From: Atherix ibis
Taxonomy: Eukaryota > Arthropoda > Insecta > Diptera > Athericidae
Length of the DNA stretch: 64,000 nt
Assembly: GCA_958298945.1 (NCBI GenBank)
Contig: OY282610.1
Coordinates: 52,769,667 to 52,833,666, forward strand
Reading direction: 5' to 3'
Both the position numbers and the translations under genes were made by a program. A model generated the notes under the pieces. The model saw only the letters and a program-made list of their open reading frames with translations, searched no databases and was not told the DNA's origin. Positions 19,950 to 33,815 of this stretch are shown one piece after another. Within the stretch, counting starts at the first letter, position 1. Each line of letters opens with the position of its first letter.

Positions 19950-21736
19950 AAAAATTTTCCTGTAAGGACTTTTTTAGTCCGATCAGGATAATAAGAATAA
20001 TTATTAGTTTCACATATGTATGCGCATTAACATCATTAAACAAATTTTCGAAAAAATTTCCTTTTTCATAGAAAAATAGAAATTTAAAAAAAAATTTAAT
20101 GATCTTTTGGCAAATTTTTCTCAAAACTCCCACCGAAATTTATCGTGACATGTCATTTTCCTTCCAATCATTATATTAAGAGTCATAGAAGGTTTGCCTG
20201 AAAGTGTGCAATGACACCACAAAATAAATTCTAAAAAACCTTAATTTTTATACAAAGAAAACAATTAATTTTATGAATTTTTTCTCAAAATCACCAACAA
20301 AAATTTATCCAGAAAGGATATTCTCATTCCAATCGAGAAAATATGTATTGGAGAAGCTATGCCTGAAAGTACGCAATGACACCATAAAAACAATTCTAAA
20401 AACCTTAATTTGTATACAAAAAAAAAACGAATTTTAAGAAAGAAAACTATAAATTTTATGAATTTTTTCTCAAAATCACCAACAAAAATTTATCCAGAAA
20501 GGATATTCTCATTCCAATCGAGAAAATATGTAATGGAGAAGCTTTGCCTGAAAGTACGCAATGACACCATAAAAACAATTCTAAGAACCTTAATTTGTAT
20601 ACAAAAAAAAACGAATTTTAGGAAAGAAAACTATAAATTTTATGAATTTTTTCTCAAAATCACCAACAAAAATTTATCCAGAAAGGATATTCTCATTCCA
20701 ATCGAGAAAATATGCATTGGAGAAGCTTTGCCTAAAAGTACGCAATGACACCATAAAAACCGTTCTAAAAACCTTAATTTTTATACAAAAAAAACGAATT
20801 TTAATAAAGAAAACAATTAATTTTATGAATTTTTTCTCAAAATCACCAACAAAAATTTATCCAGAAAGGATATTCTCATTCCAATCGAGAAAATATGCAT
20901 TGGAGAAGCTTTGCCTAAAAGTACGCAATGACACCATAAAAACCGTTCTAAAAACCTTAATTTTTATACAAAAAAAAACGAATTTTAAGAAAGAAAACCA
21001 TAAATTTTATGAATTTTTTCTCAAAATCACCAACAAAAATTTATCCAGAAAAGATATTCTCATTCCAATCGAGAAAATATGCATTGGAGAAGCTTTGCCT
21101 GAAAGTACGCAATGACACCATAAAAACAATTCTAAAAACCTTAATTTTTATACAAAAAAAATGAATTTTAAGAAAGAAAACCATAAATTTTATGAATTTT
21201 TTCTCAAAGCCACCAACAAAAATTTATCCAGAAAGAATTTGCTCATTCCAATGAGAATAATATGAATTGGAGAAGCTTTGCCTGAAAGTGCACAATCATA
21301 CCCCAAACAAACATCTCCAAAAAACCACCATTTTCATAGAGAAAAACAAATTTTAAGAGAAAGTGGACTCAGTGTAATAATTGTTGCCTCCTATTTTTTG
21401 AGAAAACTGGGTGCCTGGTGTAAAAATTGGATTTTCGTGAATATTGTCACAAATTTTCGAATTTTTGTGGTTTTTTGCATATCTTTAGGTGGTCAATTTA
21501 TTTTGCTTTCAGTAAATAAAAAATTTAATTTTAGGCAATTTTTTTTTAATAGTGCTCACAAAAATTTATTCTGAAAGGATATTCCTTTTTCGATCAGGAT
21601 AATATGGATCTAGAAGGCTATGTTAAAGTGTATGTAATGAAACCATGAAACAAATTGCCATTTTTATCCAAAAAAGCAAACTTTATTTTTAAAAAAATAC
21701 AGCGAACTTTAGGTATTTTTTTTTAAAACGCCTGGA
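19950..21736 (+). repeat. HOR unit 13, n=5, 19-bp deletion in W
   Basis: Z 19950-20133, W 20134-20298 (165 bp), C 20299-21217, X 21218-21559, Y 21560-21736. W reads TATACAAAGAAAAC near 20252, a deletion at the same place as in units 8-10 but with different ends. The first core lost its HindIII site (AAGCTA). Confidence 0.93.
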
Positions 21737-23543
21737 AAAAATTTTCCTGTAAGGACTTTTTTAGTCCGATCAGGATAATAAAAATAATTATTAGTTTCAC
21801 ATATGTATGCGCATTAACATCATTAAACAAATTTTCGAAAAAATTTCCTTTTTCATAGAAAAATAGAAATTTAAAAAAAAATTTAATGATCTTTTGGCAA
21901 ATTTTTCTCAAAACTCCCACCGAAATTTATCGTGACATGTCATTTTCCTTCCAATCATTATATTAAGAGTCATAGAAGGTTTGCCTGAAAGTATGCAATG
22001 ACACCACAAAATAAATTCTAAAAAACCTTAATTTTTATACAAAAAAAAACGAATTTTAATAAAGAAAACAATTAATTTTATGAATTTTTTCTCAAAATCA
22101 CCAACCAAAATTTATCCAGAAAGGTTATTCTCATTCCAATCGGGAAAATATGTATTGGAGAAGCTTTGCCTGAAAGTACGCAATGACACCATAAAAACAA
22201 TTCTAAAAACCTTAATTTGTATACAAAAAAAAAACGAATTTTAAGAAAGAAAACTATAAATTTTATGAATTTTTTCTCAAAATCACCAACAAAAATTTAT
22301 CCAGAAAGGATATTCTCATTCCAATCGAGAAAATATGTATTGGAGAAGCTTTGCCTGAAAGTACGCAATGACACCATAAAAACAATTCTAAAAACCTTAA
22401 TTTGTATACAAAAAAAAACGAATTTTAAGAAAGAAAACTATAAATTTTATGAATTTTTTCTCAAAATCACCAACAAAAATTTATCCAGAAAGGATATTCT
22501 CATTCCAATCGAGAAAATATGCATTGGAGAAGCTTAGCCTAAAAGTACGCAATGACACCATAAAAACCGTTCTAAAAACCTTAATTTTGATACAAAAAAA
22601 AACGAATTTTAATAAAGAAAACAATTAATTTTATGAATTTTTTCTCAAAATCACCAACAAAAATTTATCCAGAAAGGATATTCTCATTCCAATCGAGAAA
22701 ATATGCATTGGAGAAGCATTGCCTAAAAGTACGCAATGACAGCATAAAAACCGTTCTAAAAACCTTAATTTTTATACAAAAAAAACGAATTTTAAGAAAG
22801 AAAACCATAAATTTTATGAATTTTTTCTCAAAATCACCAACAAAAATTTATCCAGAAATGATATTCTCATTCCAATCGAGAAAATATGCATTGGAGAAGC
22901 TTTGCCTAAAAGTACGCAATGACACCATAAAAACAATTCTAAAAACCTTAATTTTTATACAAAAAAAATGAATTTTTAGAAAGAAAACCATAAATTTTAT
23001 GAATTTTTTCTCAAAACCACCAACAAAAATTTATCCAGAAAGAATTTTCTCATTCCAATGAGAATAATATGAATTGGAGAAGCTTTGCCTGAAAGTGCAC
23101 AATCATACCCCAAACAAACATCTCCAAAAAACCACCATTTTCATAGAGAAAAACAAATTTTAAGAGAAAGTGGACTCAGTGTAATAATTGTTGCCTCCTA
23201 TTTTTTGAGAAAACTGGGTGCCTGGTGTAAAAATTGGATTTTCGTGAATATTGTCACAAATTTTCGAATTTTTGTGGTTTTTTGCATATCTTTAGGTGGT
23301 CAATTTATTTTGCTTTCAGTAAATAAAAAATTTAATTTTAGGCAATTTTTTTTTAATAGTGCTCACAAAAATTTATTCTGAAAGGATATTCCTTTTTCGA
23401 TCAGGATAATATGGATCTAGAAGGCTATGTTAAATTGTATGTAATGAAACCATGAAACAAATTGCCATTTTTATCCAAAAAAGCAAACTTTATTTTTAAA
23501 AAAATACAGCGAACTTTAGGTATTTTTTTTTAAAACGCCTGGA
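21737..23543 (+). repeat. HOR unit 14, n=5
   Basis: Z 21737-21920, W 21921-22105, C 22106-23024, X 23025-23366, Y 23367-23543. Private changes include CCAACCAAAATTT at the first core, AAGGTTATTC, and loss of HindIII (AAGCAT) with GACAGCAT in the fourth core. Confidence 0.94.
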
Positions 23544-24980
23544 AAAATTTTTCCTGTAAGGACTTTTTTAGTCCGATCAGGATAATAAGAATAATTATTA
23601 GTTTCACATATGTATGCGCATTAACATCATTAAACAAATTTTCGAAAAAATTTCCTTTTTCATAGAAAAATAGAAATTTAAAAAAAAATTTAATGATCTT
23701 TTGGCAAATTTTTCTCAAAACTCTCGCCGAAATTTATCGTGACATGTCATTTTCCTTCCAATCTTTATATTAAGAGTCATACAAGGTTTGCCTGAAAGTG
23801 TGCAATGACACCACAAAATAAATTCTAAAAAACCTTAATTTTTATACAAAAAAAAACGAATTTTAATAAAGAAAACAATTAATTTTATGAATTTTTTCTC
23901 AAAATCACCAACAAAAATTTATCCAGAAAGGATATTCTCATTCCAATCGAGAAAATATGTATTGGAGAAGCTTAGCCTAAAAGTACGCAATGACACCATA
24001 AAAACCGTTCTAAAAACCTTAATTTTTATACAAAAAAAACGAATTTTAATAAAGAAAACAATTAATTTTATGAATTTTTTCTCAAAATCACCAAAAAAAA
24101 TTTATCCAGAAAGGATATTCTCATTCCAATCGAAAAAATATGCATTGGAGAAGCTTTGCCTAAAAGTACGCAATGACACCATAAAAACCGTTCTAAAAAC
24201 CTTAATTTTTATACAAAAAAAACGAATTTTAAGAAAGAAAACCATAAATTTTATGAATTTTTTCTCAAAATCACCAACAAAAATTTATCCAGAAATGATA
24301 TTCTCATTCTAATCGAGAAAATATGCATTGGAGAAGCTTTGCCTGAAAGTACGCAATGACACCATAAAAACAATTCTAAAAACCTTAATTTTTATACAAA
24401 AAAAATGAATTTTAAGAAAGAAAACCATAAATTTTATGAATTTTTTCTCAAAACCACCAACAAAAATTTATCCAGAAAGAATTTTCTCATTCCAATGAGA
24501 ATAATATGAATTAGAGAAGCTTTGCCTGAAAGTGCACAATCATACCCCAAACAAACATCTCCAAAAAACCATCATTTTCGTAGAGAAAAACAAATTTTAA
24601 GAGAAAGTGGACTCAGTGTAATAATTGTTGCCTCCTATTTTTTTAGAAAACTGGGTGCCTGGTGTAAAAATTGGATTTTCGTGAATATTGTCACAAATTT
24701 TCGAATTTTTGTGGTTTTTTGCATATCTTTAGGTGGTCAATTTATTTTGCTTTCAGTAAATAAAAAATTTAATTTTAGGCAATTTTTTTTTAATAGTGCT
24801 CACAAAAATTTATTCTGAAAGGATATTCCTTTTTCGATCAGGATAATATGGATCTAGAAGGCTATGTTAAAGTGTATGTAATGAAACCATGAAACAAATT
24901 GCCATTTTTATCCAAAAAAGCAAACTTTATTTTTTTTAAAATACAGCGAACTTTAGGTATTTTTTTTTAAAACGCCTGGA
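23544..24980 (+). repeat. HOR unit 15, n=3
   Basis: Z 23544-23727, W 23728-23912, C 23913-24461, X 24462-24803, Y 24804-24980. The Z/W joint has CTCTCGCCG, W has CATACAAGG, and X has TTCGTAGAG and TTTTTTTAGAAAAC. The first core has AAGCTTAGCC. Confidence 0.94.
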
Positions 24981-26785
24981 AAAAATTTTCCTGTAAGGAC
25001 TTTTTTAGTCCGATCAGGATAATAAGAACAATTATTAGTTTCACATATGTATGCGCATTAACATCATTAAACAAATTTTCGAAAAAATTTCCTTTTTCAT
25101 AGAAAAATAGAAATTTAAAAAAAAATTTAATTATCTTTTGGCAAATTTTTCTCAAAACTCCCGCCGAAATTTATCGTGACATGTCATTTTCCTTTCAATC
25201 ATTATATTAAGAGTCATAGAAGGTTTGCCTGAAAGTGTGCAATGACACCACAAAATAAATTCTAAAAAACCTTAATTTTTATACAAAAAAAACGAATTTT
25301 AATAAAGAAAACAATTAATTTTATGAATTTTTTCTCAAAATCACCAACAAAAATTTATCCAGAAAGGATATTCTCATTCCAATCGAGTAAATATATATTG
25401 GAGAAGCTTTGCCTGAAAGTACGCAATGACACCATAAAAACAATTCTAAAAACCTTAATTTGTATACAAAAAAAAACGAATTTTAAGAAAGAAAACTATA
25501 AATTTTATGAATTTTTTCTCAAAATCACCAACAAAAATTTATCCAGAAAGGATATTCTCATTCCAATCGAGAAAATATTTATTGGAGAAGCTTTGCCTGA
25601 AAGTACGCAATGACACCATAAAAACAATTCTAAAAACCTTAATTTGTATACAAAAAAAAACGAATTTTAGGAAAGAAAACTATAAATTTTATGAATTTTT
25701 TCTCAAAATCACCAACAAAAATTTATCCAGAAAGGATATTCTCATTCCAATCGAAAAAATATGCATTGGAGAAGCTTAGCCTAAAAGTACGCAATGACAC
25801 CATAAAAACCGTTCTAAAAACCTTAATTTTTATACAAAAAAAAACGAATTTTAATAAAGAAAACAATTAATTTTATGAATTTTTTCTCAAAATCACCAAC
25901 AAAAATTTATCCAGAAAGGATATTCTCATTCCTATCGAAAAAATATGCAATGGAGAAGCTTTGCCTAAAAGTACGCAATGACACCATAAAAACCGTTCTA
26001 AAAACCTTAATTTTTATACAAAAAAAACGAATTTTAAGAAAGAAAACCATAAATTTTATGAATTTTTTCTCAAAATCACCAACAAAAATTTATCCAGAAA
26101 TGATATTCTCATTCCAATCGAGAAAATATGCATTGGAGAAGCTTTGCCTGAAAGTACGCAATGACACCATAAAAACAATTCTAAAAACCTTAATTTTTAT
26201 ACAAAAAAAATGAATTTTAAGAAAGAAAACCATAAATTTTATGAATTTTTTCTCAAAACCACCAACAAAAATTTATCCAGAAGGAATTTTCTCATTCCAA
26301 TGAGAATAATATGAATTGGAGAAGCTTTGCCTGAAAGTGCACAATCATACCCCAAACAAACATCTCCAAAAAACCATCATTTTCATAGAGAAAAACAAAT
26401 TTTAAGAGAAAGTGGACTCAGTGTAATAATTGTTGCCTCCTATTTTTAGAGAAAACTGGGTGCCTGGTGTAAAAATTGGATTTTCGTGAATATTGTCACA
26501 AATTTTCGAATTTTTGTGGTTTTTTGCATATCTTTAGGTGGTCAATTTATTTTGCTTTCAGTAAATAAAAAATTTAATTTTAGGCAATTTTTTTTTAATA
26601 GTGCTCACAAAAATTTATTCTGAAAGGATATTCCTTTTTCGATCAGGATAATATGGATCTAGAAGGCTATGTTAAAGTGTATGTAATGAAACCATGAAAC
26701 AAATTGCCATTTTTATCCAAAAAAGCAAACTTTATTTTTAAAAAAATACAGCGAACTTTAGGTATTTTTTTTTAAAACGCCTGGA
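24981..26785 (+). repeat. HOR unit 16, n=5
   Basis: Z 24981-25164, W 25165-25348, C 25349-26266, X 26267-26608, Y 26609-26785. Z has AAGAACAATT and CTCCCGCCG (a trace shared with unit 15). X has the TAG variant, the last copy of it in the window. Confidence 0.94.
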
Positions 26786-28588
26786 AAAAATTTTCCTGTA
26801 AGGACTTTTTTAGTCCGATCAGGATAATAAGAATAATTATTAGTTTCACATATGTATGCGCATTAACATCATTAAACAAATTTTCGAAAAAATTTCCTTT
26901 TTCATAGAAAAATAGAAATTTAAAAAAAATTTAATGATCTTTTGGCAAATTTTTCTCAAAACTCCCACCGAAATTTATCGTGACATGTCATTTTCCTTCC
27001 AATCATTATATTAAGAGTCATAGAAGGTTTGCCTGAAAGTGTGCAATGACACCACAAAATAAATTCTAAAAAACCTTAATTTTTATACAAAAAAAAACGA
27101 TTTTTAATAAAGAAAACAATTAATTTTATGAATTTTTTCTCAAAATCACCAACAAAAATTTATCCAGAAAGGATATTCTCATTCCAATCGAGAAAATATG
27201 TATTTTAGAAGCTTTGCCTAAAAGTACGCAATGACACCATAAAAATAATTCTAAAAACCTTAATTTGTATACAAAAAAAAACGAATTTTAAGAAAGAAAA
27301 CTATAAATTTTATGAATTTTTTCTCAAAATCACCAACAAAAATTTATCCAGAAAGGATATTCTCATTCCAATCGAAAAAATATGTATTGGAGAAGCTTTG
27401 CCTGAAAGTACGCAATGACACCATAAAAACAATTCTAAAAACCTTAATTTGTATACAAAAAAAAACGAATTTTAGGAAAGAAAACTATAAATTTTATGAA
27501 TTTTTTCTCAAAATCACCAACAAAAATTTATCCAGAAAGGATATTCTCATTCCAATCGAGAAAATATGCATTGGAGAAGCTTTGCCTAAAAGTACGCAAT
27601 GACACCATAAAAACCGTTCTAAAAACCCTAATTTTTATACAAAAAAAAACGAATTTTAATAAAGAAAACAATTAATTTTATGAATTTTTTCTCAAAATCA
27701 CCAACAAAAATTTATCCAGAAAGGATATTCTCATTCCAATCGAGAAAATATGCATTGGAGAAGCTTTGCCTAAAAGTACGCAATGACACCATAAAAACCG
27801 TTCTAAAAACCTAATTTTTATACAAAAAAAACGAATTTTAAGAAAGAAAACCATAAATTTTATGAATTTTTTCTCAAAATCACCAACAAAAATTTATCCA
27901 GAAATGATATTCTCATTCCAATAGAGAAAATATGCATTGGAGAAGCTTTGCCTAAAAGTACGCAATGACACCATAAAAACCGTTCTAAAAACCTAATTTT
28001 TATACAAAAAAAACGAATTTTAAGAAAGAAAACCATAAATTTTATGAATTTTTTCTCAAAACCACCAACAAAAATTTATCCAGAAAGAATTTTCTCATTC
28101 CAATGAGAATAATATGAATTGGAGAAGCTTTGCCTGAAAGTGCACAATCATACCCCAAACAAACATCTCCAAAAAACCACCATTTTCATAGAGAAAAACA
28201 AATTTTAAGAGAAAGTGGACTCAGTGTAATAATTGTTGCCTCCTATTTTTTGAGAAAACTGGGTGCCTGGTGTAAAAATTGGATTTTCGTGAATATTGTC
28301 GCAAATTTTCGAATTTTTGTGGTTTTTTGCATATCTTTAGGTGGTCAATTTATTTTGCTTTCAGTAAATAAAAAATTTAATTTTAGGCAATTTTTTTTTA
28401 ATAGTGCTCACAAAAATTTATTCTGAAAGGATATTCCTTTTTCGATCAGGATAATATGGATCTAGAAGGCTATGTTAAAGTGTATGTAATGAAACCATGA
28501 AACAAATTGCCATTTTTATCCAAAAAAGCAAACTTTATTTTTAAAAAAATACAGCGAACTTTAGGTATTTTTTTTTAAAACGCCTGGA
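26786..28588 (+). repeat. HOR unit 17, n=5
   Basis: Z 26786-26968, W 26969-27153, C 27154-28069, X 28070-28411, Y 28412-28588. The last two cores share a 1-bp loss (AACCTAATTTTTATAC, near 27810 and 27992) and the ACCGTTCT variant, so one is probably a local copy of the other and Ce has been replaced. Confidence 0.94.
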
Positions 28589-30209
28589 AAAAATTTTCCT
28601 GTAAGGACTTTTTTAGTCCGATCAGGATATTAAGAATAATTATTAGTTTCACATATGTATGCGCATTAACATCATTAAACAAATTTTCGAAAAAATTTCC
28701 TTTTTCATAGAAAAATAGAAATTTAAAAAAAAATTTAATGATCTTTTGGCAAATTTTTCTCAAAACTCCCACCGAAATTTTTCGTGACACGTCATTTTCC
28801 TTCCAATCATTATATTAAGAGTCATAGAAGGTTTGCCTGAAAGTGTGCAATGACACCACAAAATAAATTCTAAAAAACCTTAATTTTTATACAAAAAAAA
28901 CGAATTTTAATAAAGAAAACAATTAATTTTATGAATTTTTTCTCAAAATCACCAACAAAAATTTATCCAGAAAGAATATTCTCATTCCAATCGAGAAAAT
29001 ATGTATTGGAGCAGCTTTGCCTAAAAGTACGCAATGACACCATAAAAACAATTCTAAAAACCTTAATTTGTATACAAAAAAAAACGAATTTTAAGAAAGA
29101 AAACTATAAATTTTATGAATTTTTTCTCAAAATCACCAACAAAAATTTATCCAGAAAGGATACTCTCATTCCAATCGAGAAAATATGTATTGGAGAAGCT
29201 TTGCCTGAAAGTACGCAATGACACCATAGAAACAATTCTAAAAACCTTAATTTGTATACAAAAAAAAACGAATTTTAGGAAAGAAAACTATAAATTTTAT
29301 GAATTTTTTCTCAAAATCACCAACAAAAATTTATCCAGAAAGGATATTCTCATTCCAATCGGAAAAATATGTATTGGAGAAGCTTTGCCTAAAAGTACGC
29401 AATGACACCATAAAAACCGTTCTAAAAACCTTAACTTTTATACAAAAAAAACGAATTTTAAGAAAGAAAACCATAAATTTTATGAATTTTTTCTCAAAAT
29501 CACCAACAAAAATTTATCCAGAAATGATATTCTCATTCCAATCGAGAAAATATGCATTGGAGAAGCTTTGCCTGAAAGTACGCAATGAAACCATAAAAAC
29601 AATTCTAAAAACCTTAATTTTTATACAAAAAAAATGAGTTTTAAGAAAGAAAACCATAAATTTTATGAATTTTTTCTCAAAACCACCAACAAAAATTTAT
29701 CCAGAAAGAATTTTCTCATTCCAATGAGAATAATATGAATTGGAGAAGCTTTGCCTGAAAGTGCACAATCATACCCCAAACAAACATCTCCAAAAAACCA
29801 CCATTTTCATAGAGAAAAACAAATTTTAAGAGAAAGTGGACTCAGTGTAATAATTGTTGCCTCCTATTTTTTGAGAAAACTGGGTGCCTGGTGTAAAAAT
29901 TGGATTTTCGTGAATATTGTCACAAATTTTCGAATTTTTGTGGTTTTTTGCATATCTTTAGGTGGTCAATTTATTTTGCTTTCAGTAAATAAAAAATTTA
30001 ATTTTAGGCAATTTTTTTTTAATAGTGCTCACAAAAATTTATTCTGAAAGGATATTCCTTTTTCGATCAAGATAATATGGATTTAGAAGGCTATGTTAAA
30101 GTGTATGTAATGAAACCATGAAACAAATTGCCATTTTTATCCAAAAAAGCAAACTTTATTTTTAAAAAAATACAGCGAACTTTAGGTATTTTTTTTTAAA
30201 ACGCCTGGA
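28589..30209 (+). repeat. HOR unit 18, n=4, XbaI site lost
   Basis: Z 28589-28772, W 28773-28956, C 28957-29690, X 29691-30032, Y 30033-30209. Y has GGATTTAGAAGG near 30080, the only loss of TCTAGA that I noticed among the Y blocks. Z has GGATATTAAG; W has GACACGTC in place of the GACATGTC palindrome. Confidence 0.94.
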
Positions 30210-31828
30210 AAAAATTTTCCTGTAAGGACTTTTTTAGTCCGATCAGGATAATAAGAATAATTATTAGTTTCACATATGTATGCGCATTAACATCATTAAA
30301 CAAATTTTCGAAAAAATTTCCTTTTTCATAGAAAAATAGAAATTTAAAAAAAAATTTAATGATCTTTTGGCAAATTTTTCTCAAAACTCCCACCGAAATT
30401 TATCGTGACACGTCATTTTCCTTCCAATCATTATATTAAGAGTCATAGAAGGTTTGCCTGAAAGTGTGCAATGACATCACAAAATAAATTCTAAAAAACC
30501 TTAATTTTTATACAAAAAAAACGAATTTTAATAAAGAAAACAATTAATTTTATGAATTTTTTCTCAAAATCACCAACAAAAATTTATCCAGAAAGGATAT
30601 TCTCATTCCAATCGAGAAAATATGTATTGGAGAAGCTTTGCCTAAAAGTACGCAATGACACCATAAAAACAATTCTAAAAACCTTAATTTGTATACAAAA
30701 AAAAACGAATTTTAAGAAAGAAAACTATAAATTTTATGAATTTTTTCTCAAAATCACCAACAAAAATTTATCCAGAAAGGATATTCTCATTCCAATCCAG
30801 AAAATATGTATTGGAGAAGCTTTGCCTGAAAGTACGCAATGACACCATAAAAACAATTCTAAAAACCTTAATTTGTATAAAAAAAAAACGAATTTTAGGA
30901 AAGAAAACTATAAATTTTATGAATTTTTTCTCAAAATCACCAACAAAAATGTATCCAGAAAGGATATTCTCATTCCAATCGGAAAAATATGCATTGGAGA
31001 AGCTTTGCCTAAAAGTACGCAATGACACCATAAAAACCGTTCTAAAAACCTTAATTTTTATACAAAAAAAACGAATTTTAAGAAAGAAAACCATAAATTT
31101 TATGAATTTTTTCTCAAAATCACCAACAAAAATTTATCCAGAAATGATATTCTCATTCCAATCGAGAAAATATGCATTGGAGAAGCTTTGCCTGAAAGTA
31201 CGCAATGACACCATAAAAACAATTCTAAAAACCTTAATTTTTATACAAAAAAAATGAATTTTAAGAAAGAAAACCATACATTTTATGAATTTTTTCTCAA
31301 AACCACCAACAAAAATTTATCCAGAAAGAATTTTCTCATTCCAATGAGAATAATATGAATTGGAGAAGCTTTGCCTGAAAGTGTACAATCATACCCCAAA
31401 CAAACATCTCCAAAAAACCACCATTTTCATAGAGAAAAACAAATTTTAAGAGAAAGTGGACTCAGTGTAATAATTGTTGCCTCCTATTTTTTGAGAAAAC
31501 TGGGTGCCTGGTGTAAAAATTGGATTTTCGTGAATATTGTGACAAATTTTCGAATTTTTGTGGTTTTTTGCATATCTTTAGGTGGTCAATTTATTTTGCT
31601 TTCAGTAAATAAAAAATTTAATTTTAGGCAATTTTTTTTAATAGTGCTCACATAAATTTATTCTGAAAGGATATTCCTTTTTCGATCAGGATAATATGGA
31701 TCTAGAAGGCTATGTTAAAGTATATGTAATGAAACCATGAAACAAATTGCCATTTTTATCCAAAAAAGCAAACTTTATTTTTAAAAAAATACAGCGAACT
31801 TTAGGTATTTTTTTTTAAAACGCCTGGA
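30210..31828 (+). repeat. HOR unit 19, n=4
   Basis: Z 30210-30393, W 30394-30577, C 30578-31310, X 31311-31651, Y 31652-31828. It shares GACACGTC in W with unit 18. X has GTGTACAATC and a 1-bp loss in its last T-run, which truncates the frame that is open in other X copies. Confidence 0.94.
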
Positions 31829-33815
31829 AAAAATTTTCCTGTAAGGACTTTTTTAGTCCGATCAGGATAATAAGAATAATTATTAGTTTCACATATGTAT
31901 GCGCATTAACATCATTAAACAAATTTTCGAAAAAAATTCCTTTTTCATAGAAAAACAGAAATTTAAAAAAAAATTTAATGATCTTTTGGCAAATTTTTCT
32001 CAAAACTCCCACCGAAATTTATCGTGACATGTCATTTTCCTTCCAATCATTATATTAAGAGTCATAAAAGGTTTGCCTGAAAGTGTGCAATGACACCACA
32101 AAATAAATTCTAAAAAACCTTAATTTTTATACAAAAAAAACGAATTTTAATAAAGAAAACAATTAATTTTATGAATTTTTTCTCAAAATCACCAACAAAA
32201 ATTTATCCAGAAAGGATATTCTCATTCCAATCGAGAAAATATGTATTGGAGAAGCTTTGCCTGAAAGTACGCAATGACACCATAAAAACAATTCTAAAAA
32301 CCTTAATTTGTATACAAAAAAAAACGAATTTTAAGAAAGAAAACTATAAATTTTATGAATTTTTTCTCAAAATCACCAACAAAAATTTATCCAGAAAGGA
32401 TACTCTCATTCCAATCGAGGAAATATATATTGGAGAAGCTTTGCCTGAAAGTACGCAATGACACCATAAAAACAATTCTAAAAACCTTAATTTGTATACA
32501 AAAAAAAACGAATTTTAGGAAAGAAAACTATAAATTTTATGAATTTTTTCTCAAAATCACCAACAAAAATTTATCCAGAAAGGATATTCTCATTCCAATC
32601 GAGAAAATATGCATTGGAGAAGCTTTGCCTAAAAGTACGCAATGACACCATAAAAACCGTTCTAAAAACCTTAATTTTTATACAAAAAAAACGAATTTTA
32701 ATAAAGAAAACAATTAATTTTATGAATTTTTTCTCAAAATCACCAACAAAAATTTATGCAGAAAGGATATTCTCATTCCAATCGAGAAAATATGCATTGG
32801 AGAAGCTTTGCCTAAAAGTACGCAATGACACCATAAAAACCGTTCTAAAAACCTTAATTTTTATACAAAAAAAACGAATTTTAAGAAAGAAAACCATAAA
32901 TTTTATGAATTTTTTCTCAAAATCACCAACAAAAATTTATCCAGAAATGATATTCTCATTCCAATCGAGAAAATATGCATTGGAGAAGCTTTGCCTGAAA
33001 GTACGCAATGACACCATAAAAACAATTCTAAAAACCTTAATTTTTATACAAAAAAAATGAATTTTAAGAAAGAAAACCATAAATTTTATGAATTTTTTCT
33101 CAAAATCACCAACAAAAATTTATCCAGAAATGATATTCTCATTCCAATCGAGAAAATATGCATTGGAGAAGCTTTGCCTAAAAGTACGCAATGACACCAT
33201 AAAAACAATTCTAAAAACCTTAATTTTTATACAAAAAAAATGAATTTTAAGAAAGAAAACCATAAATTTTATGAATTTTTTCTCAAAACCACCAACAAAA
33301 ATTTATCCAGAAAGAATTTTCTCATTCCAATGAGAATAATATGAATTGGAGAAGCTTTCCCTGAAAGTGCACAATCATACCCCAAACAAACATCTCCAAA
33401 AAACCACCATTTTCATAGAGAAAAACAAATTTTAAGATAAAGTGGACTCAGTGTAATAATTGTTGCCTCCTATTTTTTGAGAAAACTGGGTGCCTGGTGT
33501 AAAAATTGGATTTTCGTGAATATTGTCACAAATTTTCGAATTTTTGTGGTTTTTTGCATATCTTTAGGTGGTCAATTTATTTTGCTTTCAGTAAATAAAA
33601 AATTTAATTTTAGGCGATTTTTTTTTAATAGTGCTCACAAAAATTTATTCTGAAAGGATATTCCTTTTTCGATCAGGATAATGTGGATCTAGAAGGCTAT
33701 GTTAAAGTGTATGTAATGAAACCATGAAACAAATTGCCATTTTTATCCAAAAAAACAAACTTTATTTTTTAAAAAATACAGCGAACTTTAGGTATTTTTT
33801 TTTAAAACGCCTGGA
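31829..33815 (+). repeat. HOR unit 20, n=6 (Ce duplicated)
   Basis: Z 31829-32012, W 32013-32196, C 32197-33296, X 33297-33638, Y 33639-33815. The two cores next to X both have the Ce mark AAATGATATTC. X and Y carry AGCTTTCCCTG, AAGATAAAGTGG (in-frame TAA), TAGGCGATT and AATGTGGATC, all repeated in unit 21. Confidence 0.95.

Noticed and set aside
30768..31094. 108-codon reverse-strand frame through two core monomers
   Set aside because: Unique to a place where an A-run change aligns frames; no conservation in other units.
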